From NCBI GenBank assembly GCA_036583965.1, contig JAZBQD010000014.1:44821490-44885489 (forward strand): DNA of 64,000 bases, in the 5' to 3' direction. This document shows, piece by piece, positions 25,330-37,893 of this stretch (positions are counted from its first letter, which is position 1; each line of letters starts with the position of its first letter). Origin of the DNA: Prunella strophiata. Lineage: Eukaryota; Chordata; Aves; Passeriformes; Prunellidae. Under the pieces are notes generated by a model. It was not told the origin of the DNA, ran no database searches, and saw only the letters and a program-made list of their open reading frames with translations. The position numbers were made by a program, and so were the translations under genes.

Positions 25330-25928
25330 CAAATCTGGGACAGAGTTTATATGCCATCAAAGAAGCATCTGCAAAGAAAATTAGGTGTATCCTAGGATGC
25401 ATCAGCAAGTGTAATTAAGATTTCAAGAGAAATGATTGACATCTGGCATTTGTGAGACCCCCATCTGGGGTATTGCCCCTGGTCTTGCACTCCACAGAGC
25501 AAGAAAAACCTTCTGCAGTGAGGCCTGCAGAAGGCCATCAACATCAGGGGATGGAGCCCAGAGGTACAAAGAGAAGTTGTAAGAAACAGGTTTGTCCAGC
25601 TGAAAGTATAGAAGAATAAAAGATATTATTTCTGCTCCTTCAGCTATCTAATTGGACTCTTCTCTGTGGAATGTTAGAGACAAAGGACACAAGTTGGGCT
25701 TAGGAAATTCTGACTAGAAATAAGGAAGAACTTTTTGTATCACAAGGGTGGTCAAACACTGGAGGAGGAGGGTGCCCAGTGGTAAAGAGTCATCATAATT
25801 AGAGATAATCATAACAAGACTGGGCAAGGCTCTGAGAAAGCTAATGCTACACTTTCCCTAAGCAGGAGGTCAGATTAAGTGACCTCCAGAGATCCTTTCC
25901 AACATAAATTATTCTGTGCTTCTATGAT
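25330..25928 (+). mobile_element. CR1 LINE 3' end, plus strand
   Basis: About 600 bp of the C-terminal ORF2 coding region and 3' UTR of a CR1 element. The order of blocks fits: a stretch equivalent to the 'seen from the Ala-Asn-Gly-Ile' segment near 25395, LEIRKNFL coding at about 25715-25740, then GTGACCTCCAGAGATCCTTT at 25880-25899 and the terminal ATTCTGTGCTTCTATGAT at 25911-25928. Stops and indels are frequent. It is an old, 5'-truncated copy whose 3' end is intact. Confidence 0.85.
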
Positions 25929-26063
25929 CCCTAGGAACTCAGCATAGTGTTTGTATTAACTTTTATCATCTTGCTTAACTCTTGTATAGGCAAAATAGAG
26001 CACCTGCATCACAGCATATGTCACAGCAGAGACAGCCATGATACACAGATACACCATACAATT

Positions 26064-26177
26064 TCAGAAGGCTTTAAGCATTCCCCCCTACAGAGTACCA
26101 CCAAACCACATCAGAAGGCTTCAAGGTATCTGCCCACACAGAGTAACATCACTTCAGAACACTTCAAGCACCTACCC
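26064..26177. repeat. Imperfect 43-47-bp tandem repeat, about 2.5 copies
   Basis: Copies begin with TCAGAAGGCT at 26064 and 26111 and with the variant TCAGAACACT at 26154, giving periods of 47 and 43 bp. Shared parts are the opening TCAGAAGGCTT-AAG and the ACAGAGTA-CA segment. The repeat lies inside the longest open frame of the window (25947-26489), which it probably helps keep open by chance. Confidence 0.65.
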
Positions 26178-27974
26178 TTCTTGTTCTTTAGCCCAACCTT
26201 TCATACCCCTCATGTTCATAGCATTGTACCTGTGTGCCCTCTGCTTCCCTTTGGTGCTTGGTCAGTGCCCCTGGGCACTCCATGGCTCATTGCTGGCAAT
26301 GCTGCTCACCTGCTGCTCACAGCTGTGCCCATTGGGGATGAGGCTCAGCCCAGCTCCACTCTCAATTACCACAAACTGTGTGCCTACACAGCTGGACTTT
26401 ATATAGATAACTTTATGTTTGCCACTCTTATTAAAAGTCTAAGCCAAACCATAAATGTCTTCACTGAAATTTTTGTTTTGCTATGTTAAATATCATGAAA
26501 AGACAGCCTCTCTGTAAGTTTTTTTTTTTTACTTACAACTATATAAATGGCACAAAACTCAAAGTTCTTGCTTTTTATATCTCTATTATATTATTTTCCT
26601 GCTATTATTATTACTATTATTATTGTTAATAATATCATTATTATTGAGAATTTTAAAAAGGAAAATAGTGTCTGCTCGGTTTTGCAAAAATATAAATTAT
26701 GTGTATATGGATATATATATAAGTATTTGTAAAACATTTTCAAATTTTGAGATGGAAAGTGCTGAATAAATTCAGACTACTTCAGATATTGTTGAGTTAA
26801 TACTTGCAAACCTGACAGCATCCCAGCAAAAGCTGATGAACTTAAAAAAGAGTGTACATCTTACATATAATTTTATTTTTATTTTTATAACTTTAAATCT
26901 AAAAATACAGGACAAAATAAGGATATTCTAATGACCGAATCCATCCAAGATATTGCTATCAAGAAAAAAGTATTTGTTAGGTATTTAAATCTAAAATTAG
27001 ATGAAACAGTAACTTACAGCTCAGCATAATAAGCAATTACAGAGAAGCCAAAGAGACAAAGTATTGTCAAAGACATGGTGGTAGAAAGAGTAAGTTACCT
27101 TCTAAAATGACAAGCAGATAACCTTCAGATTAAATCTTGGCACACAATTGCTTGTTTCACTGTTTCTTTATACCAGATCAGGATTTCAACATCACGTGTC
27201 TGGTGGTGATATTACTGCTTGTCATGTTTGGTAATTTTGTATTAGTGTTTGAATGTTTTGGCTGCTTAGTTTTGTGTGAAATGCACCCTACATAGTGAAC
27301 AGTCTGGGAGAGCTGCCAACAATAAATTGCAATAATCCAACCTTGATTTTGTAAAGGCATGAGTCAAAAGCTCAGCATCTTGCTGACACAGCAATTGTGT
27401 TAACCTTGTTATGTTCCTGAGATGGTAATATGAAGCCTTATTAATATTGTTGATGTGGCTCTCTGAGGAAAGCTGAGGGTCAAAAATTACTGGAATTTAT
27501 CATGAAGAGCATTTCTTTCAGGATTCCACTGTCCAGCAGCAGAACAGTGATTTAGCATTAAATTTTCACTGAAATGAGAGAGATACAGCCACTTGTCTGT
27601 GGAAGCCCAGCAGGATACAAGAGGAAGCCAAAAAAATTATATAAACCCCAGCAAAATTAAATAAAAGCTGGTATTTACATTTTCACTGATAGATTATCTG
27701 TTTTTAAGTTTGCCCTGTAGATTTTTACAGACAAAATATAGATTTCTAGTCTGTTCCACATTCTCTGAAATCAAAAGTTTTCAGGAAGCCCATATCTGGT
27801 CTTTTACAGTTAGTGCATCATAATGGTGTGGAAAAAGATCATATTTTCTTCTTAAGGAACAGTCTGAGATGAAAGCAAATCAGATGAACCTAGACATTTT
27901 TCAGTAACAGACACACATAGAGTTGTAGCTTCTCAATTGAAGTTTAGTTTTTGTTGGTTAGTTAGTTAGAAGGA
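26178..27974. other. Non-coding sequence with a chance 180-codon frame
   Basis: A frame of 180 codons runs from 25947 to 26489 (plus) across this boundary. It starts MFVLTFIILLNS, has no recognisable domain, overlaps a tandem repeat and begins immediately after a CR1 end, so it is not called as a gene. The segment 26220-26400 is locally GC-richer and ends in TTATATAGA (26399-26407), which could be an LTR U3/TATA remnant but matches no family I recognise. The rest is AT-rich unique sequence. Confidence 0.5.
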
Positions 27975-28472
27975 CTGCTCTCCATAGAAGTGACCCATGC
28001 TGGGTCACTTGTAAAGATTGTAAAGAACTGCAGCCCCTGGGAATGACTCCCACTGGAGAACTTGACTGTGGAGGGACCCACTTCCACTTAGGAGGAAGGA
28101 GCACCAGAGACAATGTGTGATGACCTGACTGCAGGTCCTATCCCAGTCCCTGTGAGCTGCTGGAGAGGGGTGGACAGAGAAAATTGGTAACAAAGTTGAG
28201 CCTGGGCATATGGAAGTAGTGGTGGGGAGGATGCTTTTAAATTTTTACTTTTTAAATTCTCATTATCCTACTCTGATTTGATTGGTAATAAATGAAATAA
28301 TTTTTTCCCTGAGTCTGTTTTCCCTGTGACAGCAACTGCTGAGTGACCTTTCCCTCTCATCCCAAAACAAAAGCCTTTTGTTCTATTTTCTCTCACCATC
28401 CAGCTAAGGAAGGAAGTCATAAAGCAGTTTTGCTTAGGGCACCTGTTTTCCAGCCAGGGGCAACCTATCACA
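27975..28472 (+). mobile_element. ERVL-type LTR, 3' half, plus strand
   Basis: This is the 3' portion of an avian endogenous-retrovirus LTR of the same family as the complete copy at 59198-60340. Shared blocks in order are CTCATTATCCT-CTCTGATTT, the poly-A signal AATAAA (28287-28292), GAGTCTGTTTTCCCTGTGAC, TTTTCTCTCACCATCCAGCT and a CAGCCAGGG end followed by CA at 28471-28472. Upstream it keeps the GGAGGAAGGAGCACCAGAGA block. The U3/TATA half is missing, so it is a 5'-truncated LTR and no target-site duplication can be scored. A 10-bp-arm hairpin lies at its left edge (27988-28010). Confidence 0.85.
28287..28292 (+). promoter_or_regulatory. LTR polyadenylation signal AATAAA
   Basis: An AATAAA hexamer in the R-like part of the LTR, preceded by the conserved CTCATTATCCTACTCTGATT stretch. 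The equivalent hexamer in the complete copy is at 60159-60164. It is a relic site with no evidence of present use. Confidence 0.6.
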
Positions 28473-29950
28473 GCTGTGCATTTACTGTTAGTCTTTTTAC
28501 ATCCCCATAGCATTGGATAAGAATTTGAAGTTTAGGGAGGCTATAATTTTACTCAGGTTCCTCTTAATCTGTGTGGAGGCAGGTGCAAATGGGAGCTAAC
28601 CAGTTCTTAGCTCAGTTTCTGCAGTCCCTTCATTGAATCTTCTGAATGTTTTTAGTCCCTGAAAGATGTCTGCCTTGAATGATACGGAATTGTCCAGAGA
28701 GAATATTTATGCTTAGAGGATCACTGTCTCCTCCTGTGACCCCAATTCTCTTGGGTTTCAAGACATAATAGAGCCAAAGCCTGGAAGCTCCCAGGAATGT
28801 CTATTCTGTGATAGATTAGTGAGTTACTGGGTGACACTGTCTGTTAGGAGATGACTGGCTATGTCTCTTTAGGGAATGAGCACCTGTTTAACCTGCTTTT
28901 TACTGTCTGTACAAACACTGCCATTACAAGAGCCCTAGCAGACATTCCATTCCTTAAGAACAGTCTGGTGTGGTCTCATCAGACTTGAAGAGATATGTTC
29001 CAGGCAAACTGGGTGTATCCAGCTTCTGCAGCAGACAAGCTGTGGGGAAAGTAGTGAAGAGAAAATGATGCTGGCAAGGAATCAGGGTGCAACAGTGACC
29101 TTGGCACAGACATAGCTCTTTTGACTTACACCATAAAAACCTTCAGCTGTGATCAGGTAACAGATATGTCGATTGTAAACAGAAACCATTAGAGAATGAC
29201 AAAACTTCTTTCAAGGAAAAGGTTCAAAAGTCATTTAGAATAACATAAGAGTACATTATTTTAATGAAAAGGCCATGTTATTACATCACATTTTACCACA
29301 CCAAAGAGATACAGTCATAAACTCCAGCTGAGATGTGGGCTAAGGTTTTCAAGATGAAATTTAAAATACTGTCAGTTTTCTTCTCACATAGAGGAACAAA
29401 ATGCTCCTCTGTGGTATTGAGGTAAGAATTGTACAAAAAGACATTTAGTAAAATCTTTGCAACCATTGGCTAAAATAATTATTGTTTTCAAAGTATGTTA
29501 AGCTTGACTATCTTCCTGATGTTTTCTGAGGATAAGAAAGATACAGGAAGAGTTTGGTTGGCTCAGAACAAGTTGCTTCATCTCTGGTGCTACCCATTTC
29601 TGGGCCATGTTATGAGAAAGCCACAAGATCACTGTACAGGGAAGGAGGTGACTTTGCATTTCGTAAGAAACTCTCCTTTAGAAAAGGGGAGCATTTCCTA
29701 TTACAGATGTTCTTCCCCTTTGCTCCACTGAACTAATTTAGTCCACAGATATCAGACCTCCTTGATAACAAGAGAGAGCTTTTCACTGGCAAAAGCATTC
29801 AAGTCAAAACTGAGTTATAAAAGAAAAGAACTTGAGTTCAGCCACTAAAAAAAAAAAAAAATATTTCAACTGTTGCTGTTGGAAGCCACACTTCAAAGGA
29901 GCTTCAATCCATATATCAGAAGGATCAAAACACTCTCTGTTTGGTGTTAG
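28473..29950. other. Unique non-coding sequence
   Basis: No gene is recognised. Frames are at most about 80 codons and without domains. An A15-like run occurs near 29846-29860. Composition is slightly GC-richer between 28540 and 29100 than in the flanks, but no family can be named. Confidence 0.5.
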
Positions 29951-30023
29951 TTTTTTTTTTTTTTTTTTTTGGGGGGGGGGGTTTGTTTGTTTGTTTGAAT
30001 AAATAAATAAATGAATGAATAAA
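29951..30023. repeat. Homopolymer/tetranucleotide cluster T20-G11-(TTTG)n-(AATA)n
   Basis: Twenty T (29951-29970), eleven G (29971-29981), four TTTG units, then AATA/AATG units to about 30023. A compound low-complexity block with an uninterrupted G11 run, expected to be hard to sequence and length-variable. Confidence 0.95.
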
Positions 30024-31872
30024 AACCATTTTACCTCTGGAAATACTAGACACACACAGAAGAAAAATTGCATAATCTTTCATCATTGAGATGGTAATTT
30101 GTTGACCTCAGGTCATGGTTGGATAAAGCTGTGAGTTCTGCATTACAGCTAGTTACTTTAAATCCACCCTACCCTTACAGGTATCATCTCAGAACAACAT
30201 AATTCTATAATTTTTTAAATAACTGTAAACAATGATTCAAAAATACATGCCTGTTTCCATTAGTACTTTTTAGGCCCAATGAAACATACATATTGAATAC
30301 ATATTGCACTGGGTTATTTCATGTTGTATCTTTTGAGTTGTGTAGAAGTAAATAGCAAATTTGCAGACCAACATTTCTTTTAATTCACTCTGAAAGCTGT
30401 GAGAAGAGGGAATATAGGCTAATAATGCAGAACAACCTGTGTTCTAAATATAGCACTTTTTTCAATTTATGTGTTACCAATTTATAACTAATTTTGGATA
30501 AAAGGGGATAAAGTCAATGATCTGTTAGAGTCTGTGTTGCCAGTAAACTGCCTGCCAATTCCCACTCCCTGAATGTGTTATAGCAGCACAATGTCCCCAG
30601 ATGCTGGCTGGAAAGCCAAACTACAATTACTTACCAAGCAGAGAAACTACTGAGATACAGTGCAGCATTCTCTCTGATTTTTATAGCAAATTATTAAAAA
30701 CCATAATAGAAGTAGGGACCTGTTAATAGTTAAGCCAACCAAGGATTACATGTAATTCTTCTTGTCTTTCCATCTGGAAGATGTTCTTCATATTTATTTT
30801 GAATTTTATGACACTGTTTTAAAACAGAATCCCTTCTCTAAATAGTATTCCAACAAACAGCTCTACCATTCCAGTAAAGCCATGCTTCCCTAAAGGTATT
30901 AGCAACTTTAAAGACTGTAAGAAAGAAGTCTGTTCTGCACACACATGGATGATATACTGTCTTTGCTTTCATAGGCAACAGGTATTGGGTATTGAGCTAA
31001 TTAGGTCCCCAGGGTCTCTGGATACTGACTGAATAATGTCTCAGTATCTGGGGTCTCCTTCTCATCTGGAAACAGAACTGAAAATCATCGCTGGATTTTC
31101 TTTAAATTTCCTGATGGGTTTAATAAGTCTGTGCTACAGTACTGCACTTATAGTTAAGCTGATAAATTTTCAGATGTTTGTACAGTATTTTCTTTTCTAT
31201 GAAAATATTCTGTAGTGACTCTCAATTTGAAAAAGATATTCATAGCAGGGTCATGATATTGCAGATACCCATTATCAGAAGGGATAATGAAGGGAATTTG
31301 TACTCTTGGGAAGATCTGGTGGCACTATGGATTTTGGCAGGTCAAGGCAAAGCAATATTATGTGGAAATGGAATTTATTTACTAGCAAATAATCTACCTG
31401 AATAGCTCATTTCAGAGCCTGCAGCATGCTTAGACACATTTGCAAACCATACCTTGATGCTTAAGGCTTTCGTTCCTCTTACCTTTGATTGAGGGCATCA
31501 GCATCAAGAAGTAATTTATGGACTTTCTTTTCTAATCTAATTAAATGAAGGGAGGATTTCCATTGTTCTTTTATTTTTAAACTGAAATATGCATCTTTAC
31601 TTTCCAGATGATTTTGTGTTTTGGTCCTCATGAGGTATCATCATCTCAGAAGACTTCTTATGGGACATACTCTGGACCTGTTGAAAGCTTTCTATTTATC
31701 TTCACTTCCTACCTGTCCCTCACCAGGAGACTCCCATGGTTCTTGTTCTGCCAAGCTGCTCCCTTCCCTCTTGCTGCACAGTGTGGGGAGGAAAAGAGGT
31801 ATGAAAGATGTGCCTTCCACCTCATTTGTTCATAACTTTCTTTTCAATGAAGAAGGAAGCTCCTTGTTACAG
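30024..31872. other. Unique non-coding sequence
   Basis: No gene is recognised. Overlapping frames of 75 and 87 codons at 31608-31884 run into the LTR fragment that follows and have no domain. Confidence 0.5.
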
Positions 31873-32075
31873 TGCTGGTTTTGACTGGGATAGAGGTAAT
31901 CATACAGTTACCTTGGATGGAGGCTGCTTTCCTAGGGAGGGCTGAACCCACCCTGCCCATGGGAAGTGCTGAATGAATCTCTTGTTTTTCTTTTGCCTGT
32001 GTGCATGACTTCTGCTTTACCTACTAAACCATGAATTCTCTCACTTTTGCTCTTCCAATTCTCTCACACATCCCA
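31873..32075 (+). mobile_element. Avian ERV LTR, internally deleted, plus strand
   Basis: The 5' tip is preserved (TGCTGGTTTTGACTGGGATA, 31873-31892). Within about 20 bp the sequence jumps to the 3' half: GGAGGCTGCTTTCCTAGGG, CCTGCCCATGGGAAGTGCTG, then TTTGCCTGTGTGCATGACTT, TTTACCTACTAAACC and AATTCTCTCAC-TTTTGCTCTTCC. An internal deletion at about 31897-31905 removed most of U3 and the TATA region. A second small gap near 32030 removed the sequence between the TAAAC and CATGAATTC segments. The same family gave the minus-strand fragment at 15485-15755. Identification is from remembered order of blocks; the family name is not certain. Confidence 0.82.
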
Positions 32076-35000
32076 GTTTCCTGGCTTAGCAAATGTGAGT
32101 TCAGTGCTGAAAATGGATTAGAAAACAGCTTTAAAGGCAGAAAATGATATGACATCATGGTGACTGGATTTTGGCAGCAAAGCACTTGGTACATCTTGGC
32201 CAATTTCTGACACTTTCTTGAGCTCATCTCTGGTTCAAATCCACAGATGCTTCCAAAGGAAGTTTTCCAAAGAGGAGTGCTCTGGTATGCATTATGGACT
32301 TCCTAAGAAACACTCCTGTGCAGAGGGAACAGCTGATCTACATGGCAGAACATTTAGGTGTGCAATTATAGACACATATACTGTATTTTCAAACACTTGG
32401 ACCAGTCTATCCTGTGGTTTTATCCTAAGGGCTGATGAAGGAAATGAGCCATCTGAGCCTGCACTTTGGGTGGAAGGTATTTGGTGAAATTTTGTCCTCC
32501 TGATTGGATGTGGAAAGGTAGCACACCACTGGCATGGTCTGGGTATTACGAATTTGGAGGGTAGAATTTGACCTGTAACATGCAGGCTTGTGATTCTCTG
32601 TCATAAAACCTCCCATAAATCGAGATGGAAAACTGTTTTTTTGGAGAATATGATGCGTGTCTGGACACATTTATTTTCTTCTTTCTTCTTAAGAAAGGAA
32701 CATTCTGCAATCCAATAAGGCTGTTAAGAGTAAACTCTGATCCTTGCAGTTTTCCTTCCTAGGCAAACCCAGGGAAATAATCACAATTGTTTATTTTTCC
32801 TTATTATTACTAAAAGTAGCTTTTACCTTAAAATCTCCTTCCTGGTAGAGATTGTGATGGCTCTTTGTATTCCTTCAAGAATCTCAGACACAATCCAATT
32901 CCACTTAAGTCTACTAAAATATTGTTAATAAAGAATTAAATGAGGTAATTTCTGTAATTCTTTTGATTTTCTTTCTCGTTTCAATTTTCAAGGAGTCCAG
33001 TGACAGCATAAAGAGGATTAAAATTCAAAAGAATTTGAGTTTTTAAAATTACTTTTTATTTGTGTAGGTTTTTTTAACTTTTTATGTCAGAGTACGACTC
33101 ATTCCGCCTACAAATGAGAAGTCTACTTGCTTAAGTTAAGGATATGCAGAAATATACTGAGGATTTAGGAAGTTATTGTAGGACCCCATTATGTTCAGCA
33201 TTCTTGAATTGGTTATTGTGAATGAGATAAAGTCTTTTTCCCTGTTCACAACATAATCACTGACATAAAGAAAGCGGATCAGTCTCCTGTCTCTGCATGT
33301 GAATTTAAATTAAAATATTCTGAAAGCTAAATCTTTCAGATTACAGGAAAGAAACATTGGTTTTTATACAGTGCCTGCATTCTCTGTTGTATTGTCTCTG
33401 TCTAGGAGCAAATATGGTAAGTAAATCTAATGTTAGCTGGAATCCCTAAGTGTTTTGGAAATTTTCTGTATCACTTCATCTAGCAGAAAAATACAATTGA
33501 AAATTCAACCATATACTTTCACATGAAAAAATACCCCAAATACTTCTGCAACAAAGAACTTTCCTTTTTGAGCATTCTGAGCAGCTAAAGTAGGAATGAT
33601 AGTTTATAGTCTAGGCTTTGACACCAGAATATTTCACATTTAATTTCCTGAAACATGCGATCCTGCTCTTGACAGCATAGAATGACAACAAAATTAAGTA
33701 CAAAGGCCTTGGATATGATATACTGCTCCCATAGTCCTGGAGTGGTCTCTGCAGGCTCCAGGTAAGTGCCAAAAGCTGCCATGATATCAGCTATAGCACA
33801 ATTAATCTATTCCATATTGCTCTCTTTAATGATCTTTCAGCAGTACCAAAGTGATTTCATTTCTACAGCTACTGTTCTTCCCTATCTCATCTTCATTCTT
33901 TCTCCCAGCTTGAATTAAATAAGAGAGGTGAGAGATTTATTTTTGATAGTTCATTGTTGTAAAGGGGATAGCTCTGCAGCATTGTATAATATAAAAATCT
34001 TCATTACACAGATATATTTGAGTGCATTCTTCTCCAAAGAAAGCCATATAGTTGAATTAACTCTTGGTGTACTCAACATGTAAAGTATCACTTTGATTGT
34101 GGTACAGCTCAGTAAGCACTGCTGGATGGCAACAGGGAGGGAAAGGTTGCCAGCATTTTCAAAAAGGTAGCAGACTAGAAGCTTGCTTCTTGTAGTCATC
34201 CTGACACACTGTAATAAAACTCAGCAAGCAATCACAGCTCTGATTTATATTTGAGTGACCACACATTTCTACAAAGACATTTTAATATGCAATCACTTGA
34301 CCGCACACATTGCGTCCTATGGAGATTTCAACTCAGAGGTGCCAGCAGCTCACTTCTAGACCATTAAAGCTGCTGGGTCTTTTCTGATGGTCTTTTCTGG
34401 CCATCTTCAAAGAAAGATAAAGTGCTTTTGGGAAGGCTGAAGGGAGTAATTGCTTTTTGACATATTGGATGGATTGAAACAGCAAGGGAGTTGCATTTTT
34501 CTGGGGATAATTTTATAATTTACTTGTGTGTATATATCCAAACTAGATAATATTCTAAATCTAAGAAAAGTGTGTGCAATTCTGTTTATTGTAACAAACT
34601 AGTGATTAGTACAAATCACTAATAGCTTTGGAATAACTTGCACCCATCTGAGCAGAGATATAAAAAAGGATGGGAGAATTCTGGGAAGCAAGAGACAGGA
34701 ACAGGCATAGCAAAAAGTTGTGATTTGCTCCAGCTGCACTGATTGCTGTGAGGAGTAGCATTGCACTGATAGCAAAAGTGGGAAACAGCTTATTGCTTTT
34801 CATATTGAGCAAAGGAGGTGGAAGCACTCTCCCTGCTGAAACAATGAGTCCCAATTCCCCAGTTTGCTCTACAGGAAGCACTGTACTTGTGCTCTGCCAT
34901 GTGTGCTTCTAGTGGGATAGTGTGATCATATCACATTTCCTTCCTTGAAATATACTTCAAAAATCCTGTATCATCCTTTATTTGGTTTAAATTGGAGTAA

Positions 35001-37327
35001 AAACTTCCTGAGCACTTGTTTCTATTATTAAAATTGTTTGTAATATCATAGTACCCTAAGCTCATTCAGGGTGCTATATGGGTAAAAAATATAAGGTTAC
35101 AATGATAGATCTTGTTTCAAATAGCTTTCAGTTGAAATGCAATAGAAAATTCAGCTGATGTGGATAGATCAGTGTGGGATGAAATAAACTGCTGATTGAG
35201 AAAAATGATGAAACATCTTCATGCATGACTTTCCACATGTGAAGAGAAACATATAAAATCCCAGCAGTGTCTGTTCCAAAATATAATCAAACTGTCATAT
35301 GGAGGGCTGACAATCCTGTTATTTCAAGCCAGAGTTTGGAGAGAGAGTGAGAGTACAGCTAGAAGGACTTTGACAGGTAAGACTATCAGCTTATGCTTCA
35401 CATGAAGAAGGGACAAGTAACAGCAGGACTCACAGGGAGAGAGAAATTTATTAATCATCCACATACTATTAGGAGAATATGGGCTGTATGACAAGGTGGG
35501 TTTCTGTGTAGAATAGAGAGATCCTAGAGATAAAAGAATGTGCAAAGTTTGAAGTCTGAAAGCTTGAATTGTCACTGAAGCTTGAGTCAAAGGCTATTGA
35601 CCTGAAAGACAAGTGGAAGGACAACCTTGTGGAAGAGATCTGAAAAAGTTAGGTTGCAAAACTGAAGGAGGAAAAAATGAACTCATCTGATCTCAGAACT
35701 TCTGTCCTAAATATTTCCTAATATAGGAACAGGAATGCAGGAAATAATGTCAAAGGTGACCACATTTAAAAGTAACAAAAGAAATATTGTAATAGGAAAG
35801 ATAACTGGAAGAGTCAAGGGGGAGATTTAAAGCACAAAGGGAATCAACAGATCCATGTGTAAAATAGAGGAGTAGAGGAGGAAAGAGGAGAGAGGTAGAC
35901 AGGAGGGGAAAAGCAGGAGATCAGGAAACATAATGTGGCAAAGGCATGAAGTGGAGGGTGATGTCAGAGGAGGAGAGTTAAAGTCATCAGCAAAAAAAAA
36001 TTGTGCTTGGAAAAGACCAAGGGAACAACAATCTGTGGTGAATAAAAGAGCTCCAGGCTGAATGATGTGATTAGAAAGAGAAAAGGAGTTATGGGCTGAG
36101 ATGATTTATGGACTGATTTCAGTAAGGATGGCAATCAAAGAAGGTTTTATTTTCTACCTCAAGGATGATTTTAAATAGTTTTAAATTCAAACCAGATTTA
36201 AGCATAAAATGCATAGGTAACTGAATGAGGAGTTCAGTTTCTCAAAAGACTTTAGTCATACTATCCTCTCCTTTTACTACCTCTGATCTTTTCTTGTTTT
36301 TTAAAATTTAGTTTCAGCGAAATGAATGAAGATGGACAGGCAATTCAGTGATCCCACCTAGGCTTGGATCATATTTGAAATTCAGATATTAGCATTGCCA
36401 GAATAATAATTTCTGTAGATGATTGTACACAGTTGGGTAAAGTCCAACAAAGTTTGGGACTAAAGAGAACAGTATCTAAAGAGCTTATCTGCCCAGAGAA
36501 TGTGGCAGGTCCAGAAGGAAGGAAGGTAGGTAGATGAGACACATGACTAAGACTGGAACCCATTCAAAGTTTTTGTTGTATTTGCAATTCTACCCATGTG
36601 ATTGTGATACTCAGTTTTTCAGCAGTGTGACTATTTTACATGTGATTTCAGATTGCTGTGCATGACTAATTATAAAAAGTTGTGAGGTATGATTTTGAAA
36701 GTTACTGGTTCATATATTTTGTTATTTGTAATTATTTAAACAGAGGAAGAAAAGGATCATTGTCGTTGAACTGCACAAGCTAAGAAAGTAGTGCAATGTT
36801 ATTACATTTTATAGCTTAAAATATAAGTAAATTGCTTGTGCAAAGCAGGAAGATTTTTCCTTTCTATGACTCTGAATATTAAGTACTGGCTGCTGCCCAA
36901 GAAAAGGTAATAAGCAAGATGGGACAGTGAATTTATTGGATGTGTCAAATTCAGGTTTCCTTTGAAGGAGGGAGCTCTAACCTGTGTCTCTCAACTCCCA
37001 TAAATACAAGGAGCCATATATTTAAGCACTGAGGAGTTATTTTTCTCTCCTTGAGTATACAGCATGGCATCCTTTTGACATTTTGTCTAAATATGTAAAT
37101 CAAAATGGTTGTCATAATGTATCTGGTACTCCCTGCAGCACAGGGGGAGGTGTGGTTTTTTCTGATGTGGTAAAGCTGCTAAAGAATCCCTTTTTAGTTT
37201 AAGTGTATTTCACCATATGGTATAACAAATAAAGTTTTCAAAATGCCTTGAGCTTTTAACCAAGGGAGCATAAAACAAGATGCTCAGTAAACAAACAGAT
37301 CAGGTGCATATCTATACCTGTGTACAT
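32076..37327. other. Unique non-coding sequence
   Basis: No gene is recognised across 5.2 kb. Frames are at most about 90 codons with no domain. There is a purine-rich patch (AGAGGAGG-type) near 35870-35930 and many ordinary AT-rich stretches. Confidence 0.5.
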
Positions 37328-37735
37328 ACATGAGGAGCAGCTGAGGGAGCTGAGATTCTTTAGCCTGGAGAAGAGAAGGCTCAGGACAGAACTTATCTCT
37401 CTTTGCAACTGCCTGAAAGGAGGCAAATGTAGCCACGTAGGGATCTGCCTTTGCTCCCAGGCAACCAGCAACAGGATTAGAGGAAATGGCCTCAAGCTGT
37501 ACCACGGGAAGTTCAGGTTGTAGATCAGGAAGAATTTCTTCACTGAATGTGTGGTTACACAGTGGAACAGGCTCTCCAGGGAGGTGGTGGAATCACCATC
37601 CCTGGAAGTGTTCCAAAAGTGACTAGATGTGGCACTTAGTGCTATGGTTTAATTACAGGGTGGTGTTTTTGACCAAACAAAAGGCTGCCTTGTTAATTGA
37701 CCCAAATATAATTTTGAACTTGATTGTCTTGGAGG
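37328..37735 (+). mobile_element. CR1 LINE 3' end with foreign insert, plus strand
   Basis: The frame 37320-37523 translates to the CR1 ORF2 C-terminal region, with [20 protein letters not shown] and [16 protein letters not shown]. The next part follows in another frame: GGAACAGGCTCTCCAGGGAG and the CCATCCCTGGAAGTGTTCCA block, then GATGTGGCACTTAGTGCTAT. At about 37669 the match breaks for some 45 bp and resumes at 37714 with GAACTTGATTGTCTTGGAGG, the usual CR1 3' tail. The very end is replaced by a tetranucleotide microsatellite. The copy is 5'-truncated and dead. Confidence 0.92.
37669..37713. other. Non-CR1 insert inside the CR1 3' UTR
   Basis: About 45 bp that interrupt the CR1 match. Of these, 26 bp (37684-37709) are identical to 39622-39647, 1.9 kb downstream. 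The flanks of the two copies do not match beyond the 26 bp. This looks like a templated insertion at a repaired break rather than a mobile element. Confidence 0.6.
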
Positions 37736-37809
37736 TCTGTCTGTCTGCCTACCTATGTATGTATGTATGTATGTATGTATGTATGTATGTATGTATGTAT
37801 GTATGTATG

Positions 37810-37893
<84 letters not shown>

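Noticed and set aside
32232..32242. GGTTCAAATCC, a perfect tRNA B-box-like 11-mer on the plus strand
   Set aside because: No A-box at the right distance and the flanks do not fold into a tRNA cloverleaf; treated as chance.
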